Source of the DNA: Stramonita haemastoma | Taxonomy: Eukaryota > Mollusca > Gastropoda > Neogastropoda > Muricidae | Assembly (NCBI GenBank): GCA_030674155.1 | Contig: CM060323.1 | Location: forward strand, 39,822,614-39,886,613 | Reading direction: 5' to 3' | DNA: 64,000 nucleotides | Shown: piece by piece, positions 34,874 to 45,479 of the stretch | Layout of the letters: each line of letters opens with the position of its first letter | Position numbering within the stretch: position 1 is the stretch's first letter | Program-made: the position numbers and the translations under genes | Notes under the pieces: model-generated | The model's database searches: none | Told to the model about the DNA's origin: nothing | What the model saw: the letters and a program-made list of their open reading frames with translations, nothing else

Positions 34874-37800
34874 GTACTGCAATGTAAAGGATAAACATCT
34901 TTATCGGTCAGTGTTTTTTGTAGGTTTTCTCTCTTTTTTGGGGGGGGGGGGGGGGGGGTGAGGGGATGATATAAGTTCTTTGTTTTTATTTCTTTCCGCA
35001 GCAAAACCTCTGAAGTTTTCAAATGTTGAGTTTGTGTGTGTGTGTACTGTGTGTGTGTGGTGTGTGTGTGTGTGTGTGTGTAAACATACGTATGTATTAT
35101 CATTATGATGGGATCCTTTTCATCCACCATTACTGGCATAAGTTTTAACTTAAGTTATAAACTTTAAAGTTGCGTGTCAATATGAGGGATAAAACATATA
35201 ATTTATTATTTGATTATATAATTATGATAAAAGAAAACCAAATGCTTTTGTTCCATAGAACAGGAAGTCTGTCACCCAGCATTATATTTTGTGATTATAT
35301 AGTATAATTCAATTGATATAAATGTGATTTATTAGTGTATATATATATTATTAATATTTTTTATCTTTTGCTTCAGATCATACAGGGACAGAAGTGTTTG
35401 CAGCTCCCTTCCGACATGCATCGCTTCCCAACTTGATTCCTGACAAAGAGTTCGTTGAGGAACTGATCACAGAACTGAGGGGCCTTGAAATGCAAGAGAA
35501 AAACAATGACCTGTATAAATTCAAACAGGTACAGTGAACAGTTCCTATTGCTTTGTCAAGAAAAGTGTGGGCATTGAATCATGCTAGAATATTGAAAAGT
35601 GGATGCAGTATTGAAATTTGAATGATCATTGAGGGGGGGGGGGGGGGGTTTGGTTTGTTGGTTGAACAACTTGAAGGTAATAAACTGTTTCAGTGTTTGA
35701 TTTTTGTTTATTGGCTTGTTTGTTTCTGGTTGGCTTTTTGTGTCTCTGAGTCTGATGGTTGTTTTTTTTGTTTTTTTTTGTGATATTCTAAAGAAGTAGA
35801 TTAGTGTGTCAAGACATTGTACTACAGTTGTAGCAAAGAGTGAAAGAAACACAAATTGGGATGGCCTAGCACTATTGACTGTTGTATTGTTCATTGACAT
35901 TGTTGTCTGGTTGTTATGTCAAATTTTCAGTCATTTGAAATAGATTTATACTTGGGGGTTTGTTTGTTTGTTTGTTTGTTTGTTTTTAAAGAAGGACATA
36001 TTCTATATCTAGTTCAAGAAGGTCTTTAGTAGCTGTTCTAAATTGCAAGTATGATTTCAGCTCAATGTATATTTTTTACTGTTCTGTTTGTTTTGTTTGC
36101 TGAATTGTGTAAGGACTAAGGGGTTTTTTAAAGTTGTTCTGTTTTTTGTTGTTGTTTTAATAAGACTGTTAGGAGAGCTCATGTTTCCCCAAAGTGAGTT
36201 TGAATTGTTGAATTGTTTTATCAATAATGTGATGTGCTGCCTTTTGATTTCTTAATTCTTGACACTCTCTGTACAGTGATCAATGGCAATGTATTCAATT
36301 ACAAGTGGTGAAGTACACATATTTGTGTCTGTGTGTGCATGCATTAAGCCATTATATGTGCCTGTTTCCGTTTATGGAACCATATGATTGTGCATGTGCA
36401 AACAACTGATTTTAAATTTGATAGTACATGAAACTTTACAGTTGAATGGGTGTACATTACGATCAATATTATTGAATTGATAGTGTAATCTGGGGTTCAT
36501 CATTCTGTTTTCTTTACTTTTGATGTTTTTTAACATGTAACTAGCTCAGTGTGTGCTTCATTGTTTTGGTCAGAATAATATTGTGAGTGAATGTAAACAA
36601 ATAATATTTTGCAGTTGGAATGGGCAACAAATCTTATTTCATAAAATTGCAAGAAATTTTTTTGTGACTTATTTGTGACAATTTTGTTTCAGAGTATTGA
36701 GCTCAAACACGTCAATTCACCATGCATCAACATTTTCAGGTATTTCATTGGAATATCGATTATCGTCTGTTCATTGTTTGCCTAATAATTATTATAAAAT
36801 ACTTAACAGCTTGTGCCAAATTTACTGAGTGCCCCCATGCTTTAAAATGTGGCCATTCTAACAGTTTCAATATGGATTAAAAAAGGCCTAGCATCAATAG
36901 AAAGTCAAAGGTTTTGTTCTGAAAACAGAAAAAAACAAGCCATGCTTAAATACTTCCACACACATCTGTCATGAATAAAACTTCACGCACACACACACAC
37001 ATGCGCGAGCATGCGTGTGCACATGAAGGCATGTGGTATAAGTAGCTGTATTGTATATTATAGTTTTATTCATAAGAGTCTGGTTTGTTTAAAAAAAATT
37101 TTAAAGATATAATATTTTTGTTAGTAATGGCTTCAGTTCATCTCCATGTTGTTGATTAAAGAAAACAGTAGCTTTAAATTGTTACAAGTGGCAGTTTCTT
37201 TTTAAAGAAAATAGTAGATTTAAATTGTTAGAAGTGGTAGTTTCTAAAACATTTTCATAATTTAAATCGTAATAATTTTACTTGCATATATTGTATTATG
37301 TCTTTTTCTTTTCAACATGTCTTGGTTTTTTGAAGCATGCAGGTAGTGAATTAATAAAACTTTTAATTTGATTTACAGGGAAATTTTGCAAGAGCAGATG
37401 TTACCATGGTTGGGAGATGTCACAAGATTTCCTCTCAACGACAAAGTGGACATGTTCTGTTCCAAGTACGATTATACAGGTAGGGTCATTTGTCAAATAT
37501 GCTGGCTGCAAAGAGTGTGTATTATATATATCAGAAGAAGTACCAGTATTTATAGATGTACTTGCTTTCCAAGAATCAATGCCAGTGAGCAGTTGTGTGT
37601 GTGTGTGTGTTGGTGTGTGTGGGTGTGTTGTGTGTGTGTGTGTGTGTGTTTGCATGCACACTTACAATGTGTGTGTGTGTGTGCGCACATGCATATGCAT
37701 ACACGTGTGTGTCTGTGTGTAGTATTTAGAATACAGCAGTTATCAAAGCACTAATAAGCCCTTTGAGGGCTGTTTGAAATAGTGGAGTCTGGTTTAAAAA

Positions 37801-40484
37801 AAAAAAAATTTTTTAGTGGAATTTAAGTCATAAATAAAAAATAACAAAAACTGAAGAAGATGAACATTTGTGTTGTCATTTCTTGAACTTTCATGGACAG
37901 GTCTTTGTGCAGCTTGATTTTTTATTTTTTAAACCTGTAGGCATTCTGTTTGAGTGTGGTGTTTGGTGCCGTGGATTGATGATGACACAGTAGGAATGAC
38001 TTACAGACACTCTGCTGTGCCATGACGATGAGCTGGAGGGGCGGTGCATCGCCTACATCTACTACCTGGTGCCTGACTCCTGGGGCAAAGAGGATGGGGG
38101 CACTCACTGGACATTTATTTGACATGTGACGTGAGACTGCAACCTTTGATCCAAGTCAATGTCAAAAACTTTTTTAATCATCATCCCTGAAGGGCCACAA
38201 CTACAATACTGAACCAGGCATTTTTGATTACAAAATCATAATCAAAAGACAACATGGTAATAGATCATCCAGTAGGTTCTCATAGATTTTATGGATTTAT
38301 GTTCTGCCACTGATGTTAAAAATATTTCTTGTTGGATGTTTGGGAGTCTCTGCTGATCCTTTATGTAGTGTGATTATGATGAAATATCTAAACAATGATG
38401 AAATACCTGAAGTAATTTTGAAATGAAATTTTCTAGATTAGGATGTGTTATTGATTGAGCTTCACAAGTCTTATTAGCAGACCAAAAAACAGATAGGATA
38501 TCTTGTATTCTCTGTGCTTCTGACCGTTTCAGTTTCTGTGAATTCACAAGCCTGTTTTTGTGTGGGCAGACAAAGGACAGCCCAGCAATATTGTCAAGTC
38601 CATTGTGCCGGTCAAAAACTTGTTCTGTTCTTTGAAGTGACCCCTGGATCGTACCATCAGGTAAGTCCCTTTGTCAATGCGGTGGTTGTTGTGTGTTTAT
38701 GGGGATTGGCAGATGATATTTTTGTGTGTATTTGGGGGGGGGGGGGGGCCAAATAAAAAGCATTGGATGTGTATTTCCCCCTCTTCCCTCATTAACCATG
38801 TGACAGAAGTGGAAATCTGAAAACCATGACTAGTTTGTTGCACTTGTTCATTTGTATATTTTTCTTCTTTTTTTTTCTTTTTTTTTTTGTCTAATGTTAA
38901 CTGTACCAAATTCTGGGTTCATATTCTTTCTTAAGACTTAAATGAAGTACTGTAAAAAATAATTTAAAAAAAATAAAAAAATTAATAAAATAAATAAAGT
39001 ACTATAAAAAAAAAATCGAAATATGATTCCCATTAAATACAGTTTAGCTTTCCAGTGTAACTTCTGCAGCAGAAAACAAAAGAAAAACAAAACCAAAATT
39101 TCAGAACTGATTTGATTCCAAATACTGAAAATTTTAAACTGAACATTCATCACTTTCATATGAAAGTAAGAAAGAGAGATAGCTACGCATTCTTCAGTGC
39201 GGTATCCTAGTGTTGTTGTGCTCTTGAAAAGCTTGCAGAAAAAAGAAAAAATCTTGTTGCTTGTTTTTTTTTGTCTGTGTTCTGTTTATCCATTGACTTC
39301 ACGAATGGGATAGCCTAGTTTGATTCCCGTTTAAGGGGATTTTTCCCCTGGAGTTAATATCAGTGCTGACTCCAGTCTCCCCAAAAGTCTTTGGGATGAG
39401 ACTAAAACCGAGGCCCCTTGTGCAAACGCGTGCAGAACATCTTACTTACATGTTAAATCATGTTCCACTTTTCATAAGAGTAGGCCATTGTGTGCTGGTA
39501 GGAATGGATGACAATATTTACAAAACTGCACACTTACACAGGCACTAGATGTTAAAAAAGCACAGGAGTGCTTATTCCACTATCCTGGATATAAAACAAG
39601 AAACAAAAATAAATAAAAAATCAACTTGCTGCACTAACTCTGGTGTGCGCATGAGGGTGATTTGACATGGGTGAGTCCATGACTGGCTGAGGTATTGCTG
39701 ATTTGTGGGTGGTTCTTATATTGTGATGGGTGCGTTCTGATATTTGGTTATTGTCTTGTGTGTGTTTATGTGGGGGGTTTTTAGGGGGGGGGGGTTGTTG
39801 TTGTTTTTTCTGTGATATTACTATGTTTACTGTTTTTAATGTATGGCTTGTACCCACTTGAATTTCTCTTTCTATGAGATAGTTAAAAGTTAAAGTGTGT
39901 CCCAAGCCTAAGACTCATCAGGCCGGTGCTTTTCCCGGTTTCTGTGGCGTTAAGCGACTGAGAGTCATAGACTCCCCCCTGGATAGGACGCCAGTCTATC
40001 GCAGGGTTAACCCCCAACACAAGGTTGGTACCCCTTTTACACCTGGGTGGGGTGAGAAAATAGCCGTAAAGTGCCTTTTCCAAGGGCACAATGCCATAGC
40101 CGAAAGCTGGGATCGAACCCACAACCTTTAGATTATGAGTCCAACGCCCTAACCACTAGACTACAGCGGCGGCTGTATGGCTTGTACCCGCCTAAATTTC
40201 TCTTTCTATGAGATAATAAAGTGTTTTTTGAATTAACTCAGGTGGCTGAAGTGCTGGCCGAGGACAAGACCCGGCTTGCTGTCAGTGGCTGGTTCCATGG
40301 GCCTCGGGTCGTGCGCCCTGCGCCCTATGTGGAACCTCCCTTGCCTGTCAACGGTTGTGGGAGCATTAAGGTACACTGTCCTATACACAGTTCTTAGTAT
40401 GTGTGAATAAGGTGTGTGTGTAGTGTGTGTGTGTGTAGTATGTAGTGTGTGTGTGTGTGTAGTGTTTGTGTGTGTAGTGTGTGT

Positions 40485-40560
<76 letters not shown>

Positions 40561-43500
40561 TGTGTGTGTGTATGTGTGTGTGTGATGTGTGTGTGTGTGA
40601 TTTCTCTGCATGAAATTCGTGCTGCTCTCCCCAGGGAGAGCTCATTGCCACAAGTGTAGCACCTACCCTTTTTTTTTTTCTTTTTCCTACATGCAACTGT
40701 AATTATTATATCAGGGTACTGGCTGTAAGGGCCTAACAGAAGGAGTTTGGGATGAAGAAGACAACAAAAACAGAGATCTATCACCCTCTGCTGCCTGTCT
40801 GTACTTTGGCTGTGTGATAAAGTGTATAAATAAATGTGCAGTTGATCTCACAGATACGGTTATCAGTTTTATATTACACAGGACGACGAGTTCTTTGAGT
40901 GGATCAACCCTGTCTACCTCAGCCAGGAAATCCAGAACGACATACGGGAACGATTCGAGTCAGAATCTGAGCTTGAACTGACGGACTTCCTCAAAGTGAG
41001 TATAAAGAATGTGTACATTTTAATCGTCCAAAAGTTTTTACCTTTCTTGTCACAGATGAGAGGGAGATTGGCAAAAGTCTGTAGAGGAGAAAAAGTCTGT
41101 ATCGTAAGTCCTTGAATGTTGGATCTTTCTTTTCAGAAAGTGTATCAAGCTACAAAGTTTCTGTGTAGATGAAGCATTTTCATATGGGTATGTTAGTCAA
41201 GGGTAGATAGGAAGAGAAGTGATGAGCAATACTAAAAGGGAAAAAAAAAACATGTTGCAGTTTGGTAGTGGCAGATTCATGCCAAGGAGACTGTTGTTTT
41301 ATTGATTTATCTTTCAGCAGCAACAGTTTGGAAGAGAAGGAACATAAAGCAGGAGATAGGATTTTTGTTGTTGTTGTGTGGTATCAGGGAGAATAAGGTT
41401 ACAGTTGCTGAGGAATCTTGTCTGACATTCACAGGGATTGGGATGCAGTATGTTTTGATGAGAATATATGTAGAAAGCTGGTCTGTTCAACAGAAATCGT
41501 CTTAGAGCAATAACTGTCAGAATTATTCAATAGAACCAGTAAATTTATCAACTGTGTGAATGGAGCATTTTGCTCAGATATCTACCTGATGACTTGTGGA
41601 AGTTATGTCTGTGTACATCCATTCCATAAGGGCATTGTCCTGACTGTTTCAGGAGGAAAAATACGATGAGTTGTTGGCAGTCATGGCCAGTGGAGACAGG
41701 GCATGGATTCATCGAGGACCTGCCAATAAACGGTAAGTTTTTTTCTGCAATTTAAATCTGTTGCTGATCATCAACACCACTTTCTTTCTTCTTTTTTTCA
41801 GTTAAGGATGCCTTCATTTGTCAGCTTGAATTTTGCCATGGTCATGTGAGGCTTTGACAGGAATCGTAGTTATTTTTTAAAAATAAAAACAAGTCTTCTC
41901 TTTGTTTATTGTGTATTGAAGATTTAATAATTTTTAAAAAATGTAAATGAAGGTAAGAGAGAAATTACTTTTTTGTGTGTGTGGTGCTGACTTAAAATCA
42001 TATTAGTAGTAACACTTAAGAGAAATAGGGACACCATGTATTTCATGCTGCTAAGTAAGTACACTTATGTCTTGAACTTTTGAAGAATTAAGCACCGATG
42101 TGATATTTTCTGCTGCATGATTATCTAAATAGCCCAGTTGTGCAGTGTGCAGACATTCTGAAGCATCTAACACTGAGTGTATGTGCGGGAACTAATGACA
42201 TGTGTTGTGCAGTGTGCAGCATCTAACACGCACCATGTATGTGCAGGAACTATGACATGTGTTGTGCAGTGTGCAGCATCTCAACAATGTGCAGTAACTT
42301 GAATGTGTTGCATGTGGATCTAACAGCTAACTATATGAAGGAACTATACATGTTGTGCAGTGTGCAGCATCTAACATCTAACACCATGTATGTGCAGGAA
42401 TTATGACACATGTTGTGCAGTGTGCACCATCTAACACTGCACCATATATGTGCAGGAACTATGACGTGTTGTGCAGTGTGCAGCATCTAACACTCTACAC
42501 GGTGTAATGTGCAGGAACTATGACATGTGCAGTCCAGACCATCTCCCTCTGCAGCGGAAAGCTTCCTGCGAGTCCTGCAGTCAGACGCCATGTTCCTGGT
42601 GCTGAGCAACATGACAGGCCTGCACCTGTACATCAGCAACCCGGGAGAGCAGGGAGAGGCCAGTCGCAGTGAGAGCAGTAAGTGTCCACCCTCTTGTGTC
42701 AGTGACACACTCCTCAGTGCACAAATCTAACATCACTCAGTAGTAAGGCCTAGTCAAAAGTGCTAAGTTTAGCGCGCTCCTTCCTTTTACTACACAGTGC
42801 ACAAATCCAACATCACTCAGTAGGGCTAGTCAAGAGTGCTAAGTTTAGCGCGCTCTTTCCTTTTACTAGTCCATGTGTGGTCAGCTCCTGCTATAAATAG
42901 CACCAGCTGGGCTGGGATGGGATAATTAGCAGCTGAGAGAAGCTGAAAGGTGGGGATACTGACAGCTGTGACTCCTTCGTTCCTCTGGTGCAGGTTTGGT
43001 TTTTCTGTCCTATATCAATCACAGTGCACAAATCCAACATCACTCAGTCAAGAATGCTATATTTAGCGCCCCCGTCGTTTAACCATGTCCAAGTGTGGGT
43101 CAGTTTCTGCTGTGATTAGCACCAGCTGGCCCCAACTGGGCTGGGATGGGGTGGAATAATTAGCAGCTGAGAGGAGCTGAAAGTGGGGGAATCTGACAGC
43201 TGTGCATTATAAGTATAGGGATGGGTATGATAAGATTTAGGCAAATAGTAAAGCTTTGAAGTTGACTCCTTAACAACCAAGATTTTTACCTTTAGAATGT
43301 ATCATTGCCATTTTCTAAGATACAGCACACATATTCTTTAACTTATAAAGACTCTGTTAAAAAAACAAATAAATAAATAGATAGATAAATAAATAGATAA
43401 ATAAATACTCTGTTTTAAGCAGTTTGGAAAAAAGACATTGCCATGGCAGCTTTATATAAAAGAAAAAAAAAATGTATCACACACATACATTACATGAAAT

Positions 43501-45479
43501 ATGAACATTGTGTAAGTAAATACCGTTGCTATACATCGGGTAATACACATATGTTATTTTGGGGATTGAAGGGGGAGATAATGCCAAGTGCCGGGTGGAG
43601 GTGCAGCGGTTCCAACATGGCAGCTACACCTTGCTGCACGACACAGACGCTCATGTGGGGGAGATGGCACTGGATGTGGTCTTGTTCATTGGAGGCAAAG
43701 GTGGGTCCTTTTTTTCTTTTTTTTTTTCCTTTTTTTTTTTTCTTTTTTTTTAATATTCTTTTATATCAAGGATAATGGGATAAGCACTCTTGTGCTTTTT
43801 TACATCCAGTCCCCATGTGTATGCAGTTTTGTAAATGTCATCTGTTCCCACCGGCACACGATGGCCTACTCTTATGAAAAGCGGAACAGGATTTAACGTG
43901 TGCGCAAGATGTTCTGCGTGCGTTCGCACAAGAGGCCTGAGTTGCTTCCTCAACTTGTCTATATATTGTTTGGCTCACTGCAGCTTCTTCTCTGTGGCTT
44001 GCATCTGCTGCTCCCATGCCGCTCATTCCAATCTCACAACCCCAGCCTTACCCAGGCTTGTCAAGCTGATACCTACCAGGTTTTTGTAGAGCTGGATATC
44101 TAACAAAATCCTACGGTATCAGAGGATTTCATGCATTTTTCTATTTGCCTGTGCAGTTGTACATAGACAATACTTTATTGTTTTTGTAGTAGCAGATTTA
44201 GCTGAAGGTCTAATTACATATTTGGTTTTAGAACATTTGTTTCGATACTAAAAAGCTGATGTAAATGTGAACCATCTGAAAGTCTTTTGGCTGTGGTGTA
44301 TTCATATGATTTATTTTTGCTTTTTCCAGAATGGTCCGCAGAAGATGGTGGCTACATCTCCTACGTAGCCAAAGATGATGACGAAGAGGTAACTTTGATG
44401 TCTGTCAATGTCTGAAATCTTGGAATTATCAAAACCCAAGTTATTTTCACCCACAATAGGTGGGGAAAAATGAATGAGGAAAAAAGTCAAGTCAGTTTTG
44501 TGAAAGCTCTTTTTTTTCTAGGGGGAAAAAGCCAACTCTGCATTAGTTGAGCCAACATCAGCTAGTGCAGGAAGGTAAATGAACTTTTCCCTCCTGTTCC
44601 TCAGCTAAAGCTCAAAGGGTTCACCAGTGGTGAGATCTGGCATTAGTCGCTGCATTCTGATGCCGGGAGTAAATTAATGTATGTATGAGGAAGAACTGCA
44701 GTATGTTGCCAATAATTATTTTCCAAAATAGTTTTAAGGAATTTTGTAAAGACATTTTCCCTCCAAAACAAAATGTAAAGGTATCTAAAGTTGACTGTTG
44801 TATCATGCGAAGTGTAAACTGTAACCCACCAGTGCCTTTTATTTTAAAAGAGGAGTACAATAATATAAATCATTATAAGGAGGATCAAAATATGTTAACT
44901 TTAAAATCTTAAGTGCTTTAACAGAAAGAAAAACTACTGTCACAAAGTAGATGTTGATTGAATGTGTCTACACAAGTATGTAAAAAAAATATTAAAAAAC
45001 CTGTAAGTGCTTTAACAGAAAAAAAAATTACCGTCACAAAGTAGATTTTGATTGAATGTGTCTACACAAGTATGTAAAAAAGAGAAAAAAAACTGTAAGT
45101 GCTTTAACAGAAAGAAAAATTACTGTCACAAAATAGTTGTTGATTGAACATGTCTACACAAGTATGTAAAAAAGAAAAAAACTGTAAGTGCTTTAACAGA
45201 AAGAAAAATTACTATCACAAAGTAGATGTTGATTGAAAGTGTCTACACAAGTATGTAAAATGGAGAAAAAAAACCTGTTTCTAGAAAAACAATCAACGAG
45301 TTTTGTCTTTTTCTGTGTACCAGCTGTTGAGTGTGATCCCAACGCCCAACTGCTTGGCCCTGGTCTACAAAGACCGAGAAACCCTGCGCTTTGTCAAACA
45401 TCTCAACCACCGCACCACCAAGGCCAAAGAATCTCAGTACTACACCATGTCAGCAACCTACTACGAGAACGCAGACTGA
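30839..45479 (+). CDS. OGFOD1: OGFOD1, prolyl 3-hydroxylase of ribosomal protein S23 (13 exons)
   Basis: A Fe(II)/2-oxoglutarate dioxygenase that hydroxylates a proline of uS12/RPS23 (yeast Tpa1). Exons: 30839-30989, 35377-35528, 36693-36739, 37379-37479, 38007-38130, 38570-38660, 40242-40370, 40882-40995, 41653-41732, 42515-42677, 43572-43700, 44330-44388 and 45324-45479. Motifs: [48 protein letters not shown], with the HDD metal-binding pair; [15 protein letters not shown], with the distal His; [11 protein letters not shown], with the 2-oxoglutarate Arg. The second half holds [41 protein letters not shown] and [10 protein letters not shown], ending [18 protein letters not shown] and a TGA. 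Exons 5, 6 and 10 have apparent indels (separate entries). All other phases agree. Confidence 0.93.
31140..31345 (-). mobile_element. Old SINE family A remnant
   Basis: Recognisable only by TTCGAGGCTAATGCCAGTAA, TTTTTTACATTCAGTCCCCG and a few later blocks. Confidence 0.5.
31456..31700. repeat. Compound (CA)n with GTCACA interruptions
   Basis: Three CA blocks separated by short ACAGTCACA/CACAGTGA segments abut the left end of the TIR element at 31715. Confidence 0.9.
31715..34541. mobile_element. 2.8-kb DNA transposon with about 28-bp terminal inverted repeats, in OGFOD1 intron 1
   Basis: Left end GGGTCATTCTCCTGAAAACT then GGCCAGAT; the right end at 34514-34541 is its reverse complement with one mismatch. 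ATAT lies directly on both sides (711-714 offset and 34542-34545), possibly a target duplication, but both flanks are AT-rich. No long ORF or transposase motif was recognised (best frames 32262-32528 and 32432-32764), so it is probably non-autonomous. Inside, a motif like GTCTTGCGCATTAC recurs in both orientations (about 32098, 33287, 33972-34016 and 34343). The superfamily is not assigned. Confidence 0.8.
34556..34797 (+). mobile_element. SINE family A, plus, head truncated
   Basis: Begins with TTTGATGACCCAAGTTCGAT and includes GGGGATTTTTCCCCTGGAGT and GAACGCACACAGAACATCTT. It lies directly outside the right end of the TIR element and is followed by an AT microsatellite. Confidence 0.88.
34798..34870. 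repeat. (AT)n microsatellite
   Basis: About 36 uninterrupted AT/TA dinucleotides. Confidence 0.95.
35529..36692. other. OGFOD1 intron 2; no gene
   Basis: T/G-rich intron with a G run at about 35633-35648 and (GTTT)n near 35957-35985. Confidence 0.6.
37595..37725. repeat. (GT)n compound in OGFOD1 intron 4
   Basis: GT-rich microsatellite with a TGCGCACATGCATATGCATA island. Confidence 0.85.
38007..38130 (+). CDS. OGFOD1: OGFOD1 exon 5 with frame disturbance
   Basis: Acceptor TTACAG at 38001-38006. It reads [20 protein letters not shown] then [12 protein letters not shown], and then GTHWTFI and an in-frame TGA. Dropping two bases (CA) near 38103-38106 gives GGTLDIYL, matching the family's GGTLDLY. 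One more G at the GACGTGAG donor would give the phase that exon 6 needs. The HDD metal site is intact. Confidence 0.8.
38570..38660 (+). CDS. OGFOD1: OGFOD1 exon 6 with one-base shift
   Basis: Acceptor TGGGCAG at 38563-38569. The first half reads [15 protein letters not shown] in one frame, and the second half [15 protein letters not shown] in another. The change falls in the five-A run at 38614-38618; six A residues would join them. Exon 7 continues with [20 protein letters not shown] in phase with the second half. Confidence 0.82.
39303..39605 (+). mobile_element. SINE family A, plus
   Basis: Runs from a deleted head (GGGATAGCCTAG joined to TTTGATTCCCGTTTAAGGGG) to the tail TTATTCCACTATCCTGGATA. 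It is in OGFOD1 intron 6. Confidence 0.88.
39888..40175 (-). mobile_element. SINE family B, full length, minus
   Basis: Left end AAAGTGTGTCCCAAGCCTAA; body GGCGTTAAGCGACTGAGAGT and CGCCAGTCTATCGCAGGGTT; reversed tRNA head (GATCGAACCC and CCTAACCACTAGACTACAGC) at the right. It lies about 65 bp upstream of the exon 7 acceptor. Confidence 0.93.
40410..40600. repeat. (GT)n microsatellite after OGFOD1 exon 7
   Basis: Nearly pure GT from about 40480 to 40558, with GTAGTGTGT variants on both sides. Confidence 0.92.
42125..42529 (+). repeat. About 55-bp minisatellite containing the OGFOD1 exon 10 acceptor, about 7 copies
   Basis: Units read TGTTGTGCAGTGTGCAGCAT, CTAACAC..ACC, ATGTATGTGCAG, GAACTATGACATG. 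The last part equals the exon 10 start at 42515 and its splice acceptor. The final copy is the real junction. Confidence 0.9.
42515..42677 (+). CDS. OGFOD1: OGFOD1 exon 10, one base short
   Basis: The exon is 163 nt. Exon 9 leaves phase 2 and exon 11 needs phase 1, so a length of 3n+2 is expected. It begins [11 protein letters not shown] in the frame set by exon 9 and ends [20 protein letters not shown] in the frame required by exon 11. The missing base lies between about 42528 and 42560. Confidence 0.82.
42715..43210. repeat. Dispersed family E, two adjacent copies
   Basis: About 42715-42985 and 43015-43210 share CAAATCCAACATCACTCAGT, TAAGTTTAGCGC, TCCTGCTATAAATAGCACCA and GATGGGATAATTAGCAGCTG. 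Other copies lie at about 54481-54662 and 58365-58455. No coding frame or terminal repeat was recognised. Confidence 0.8.
43748..44075 (-). mobile_element. SINE family A (-) fused to reverse family D fragment
   Basis: About 43748-43940 is SINE A from the tail to TGCGTTCGCACAAGAGGCCT. The sequence then changes to CTGCTGCTCCCATGCCGCTC and CATTCCAATCTCACAACCCC, which is the complement of the family D 3' end. Confidence 0.8.
44905..45240. repeat. About 87-bp tandem repeat, 4 copies, in OGFOD1 intron 12
   Basis: Units contain AAGTGCTTTAACAGAAAGAA, AAATTACTGTCACAAAGTAG and GTCTACACAAGTATGTAAAA. The array ends about 80 bp before the exon 13 acceptor. Confidence 0.93.

Noticed and set aside
38514..38756. 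ORF reading [18 protein letters not shown] before [14 protein letters not shown]
   Set aside because: Only the second half is real OGFOD1; the first half is out of frame because of the A-run indel.
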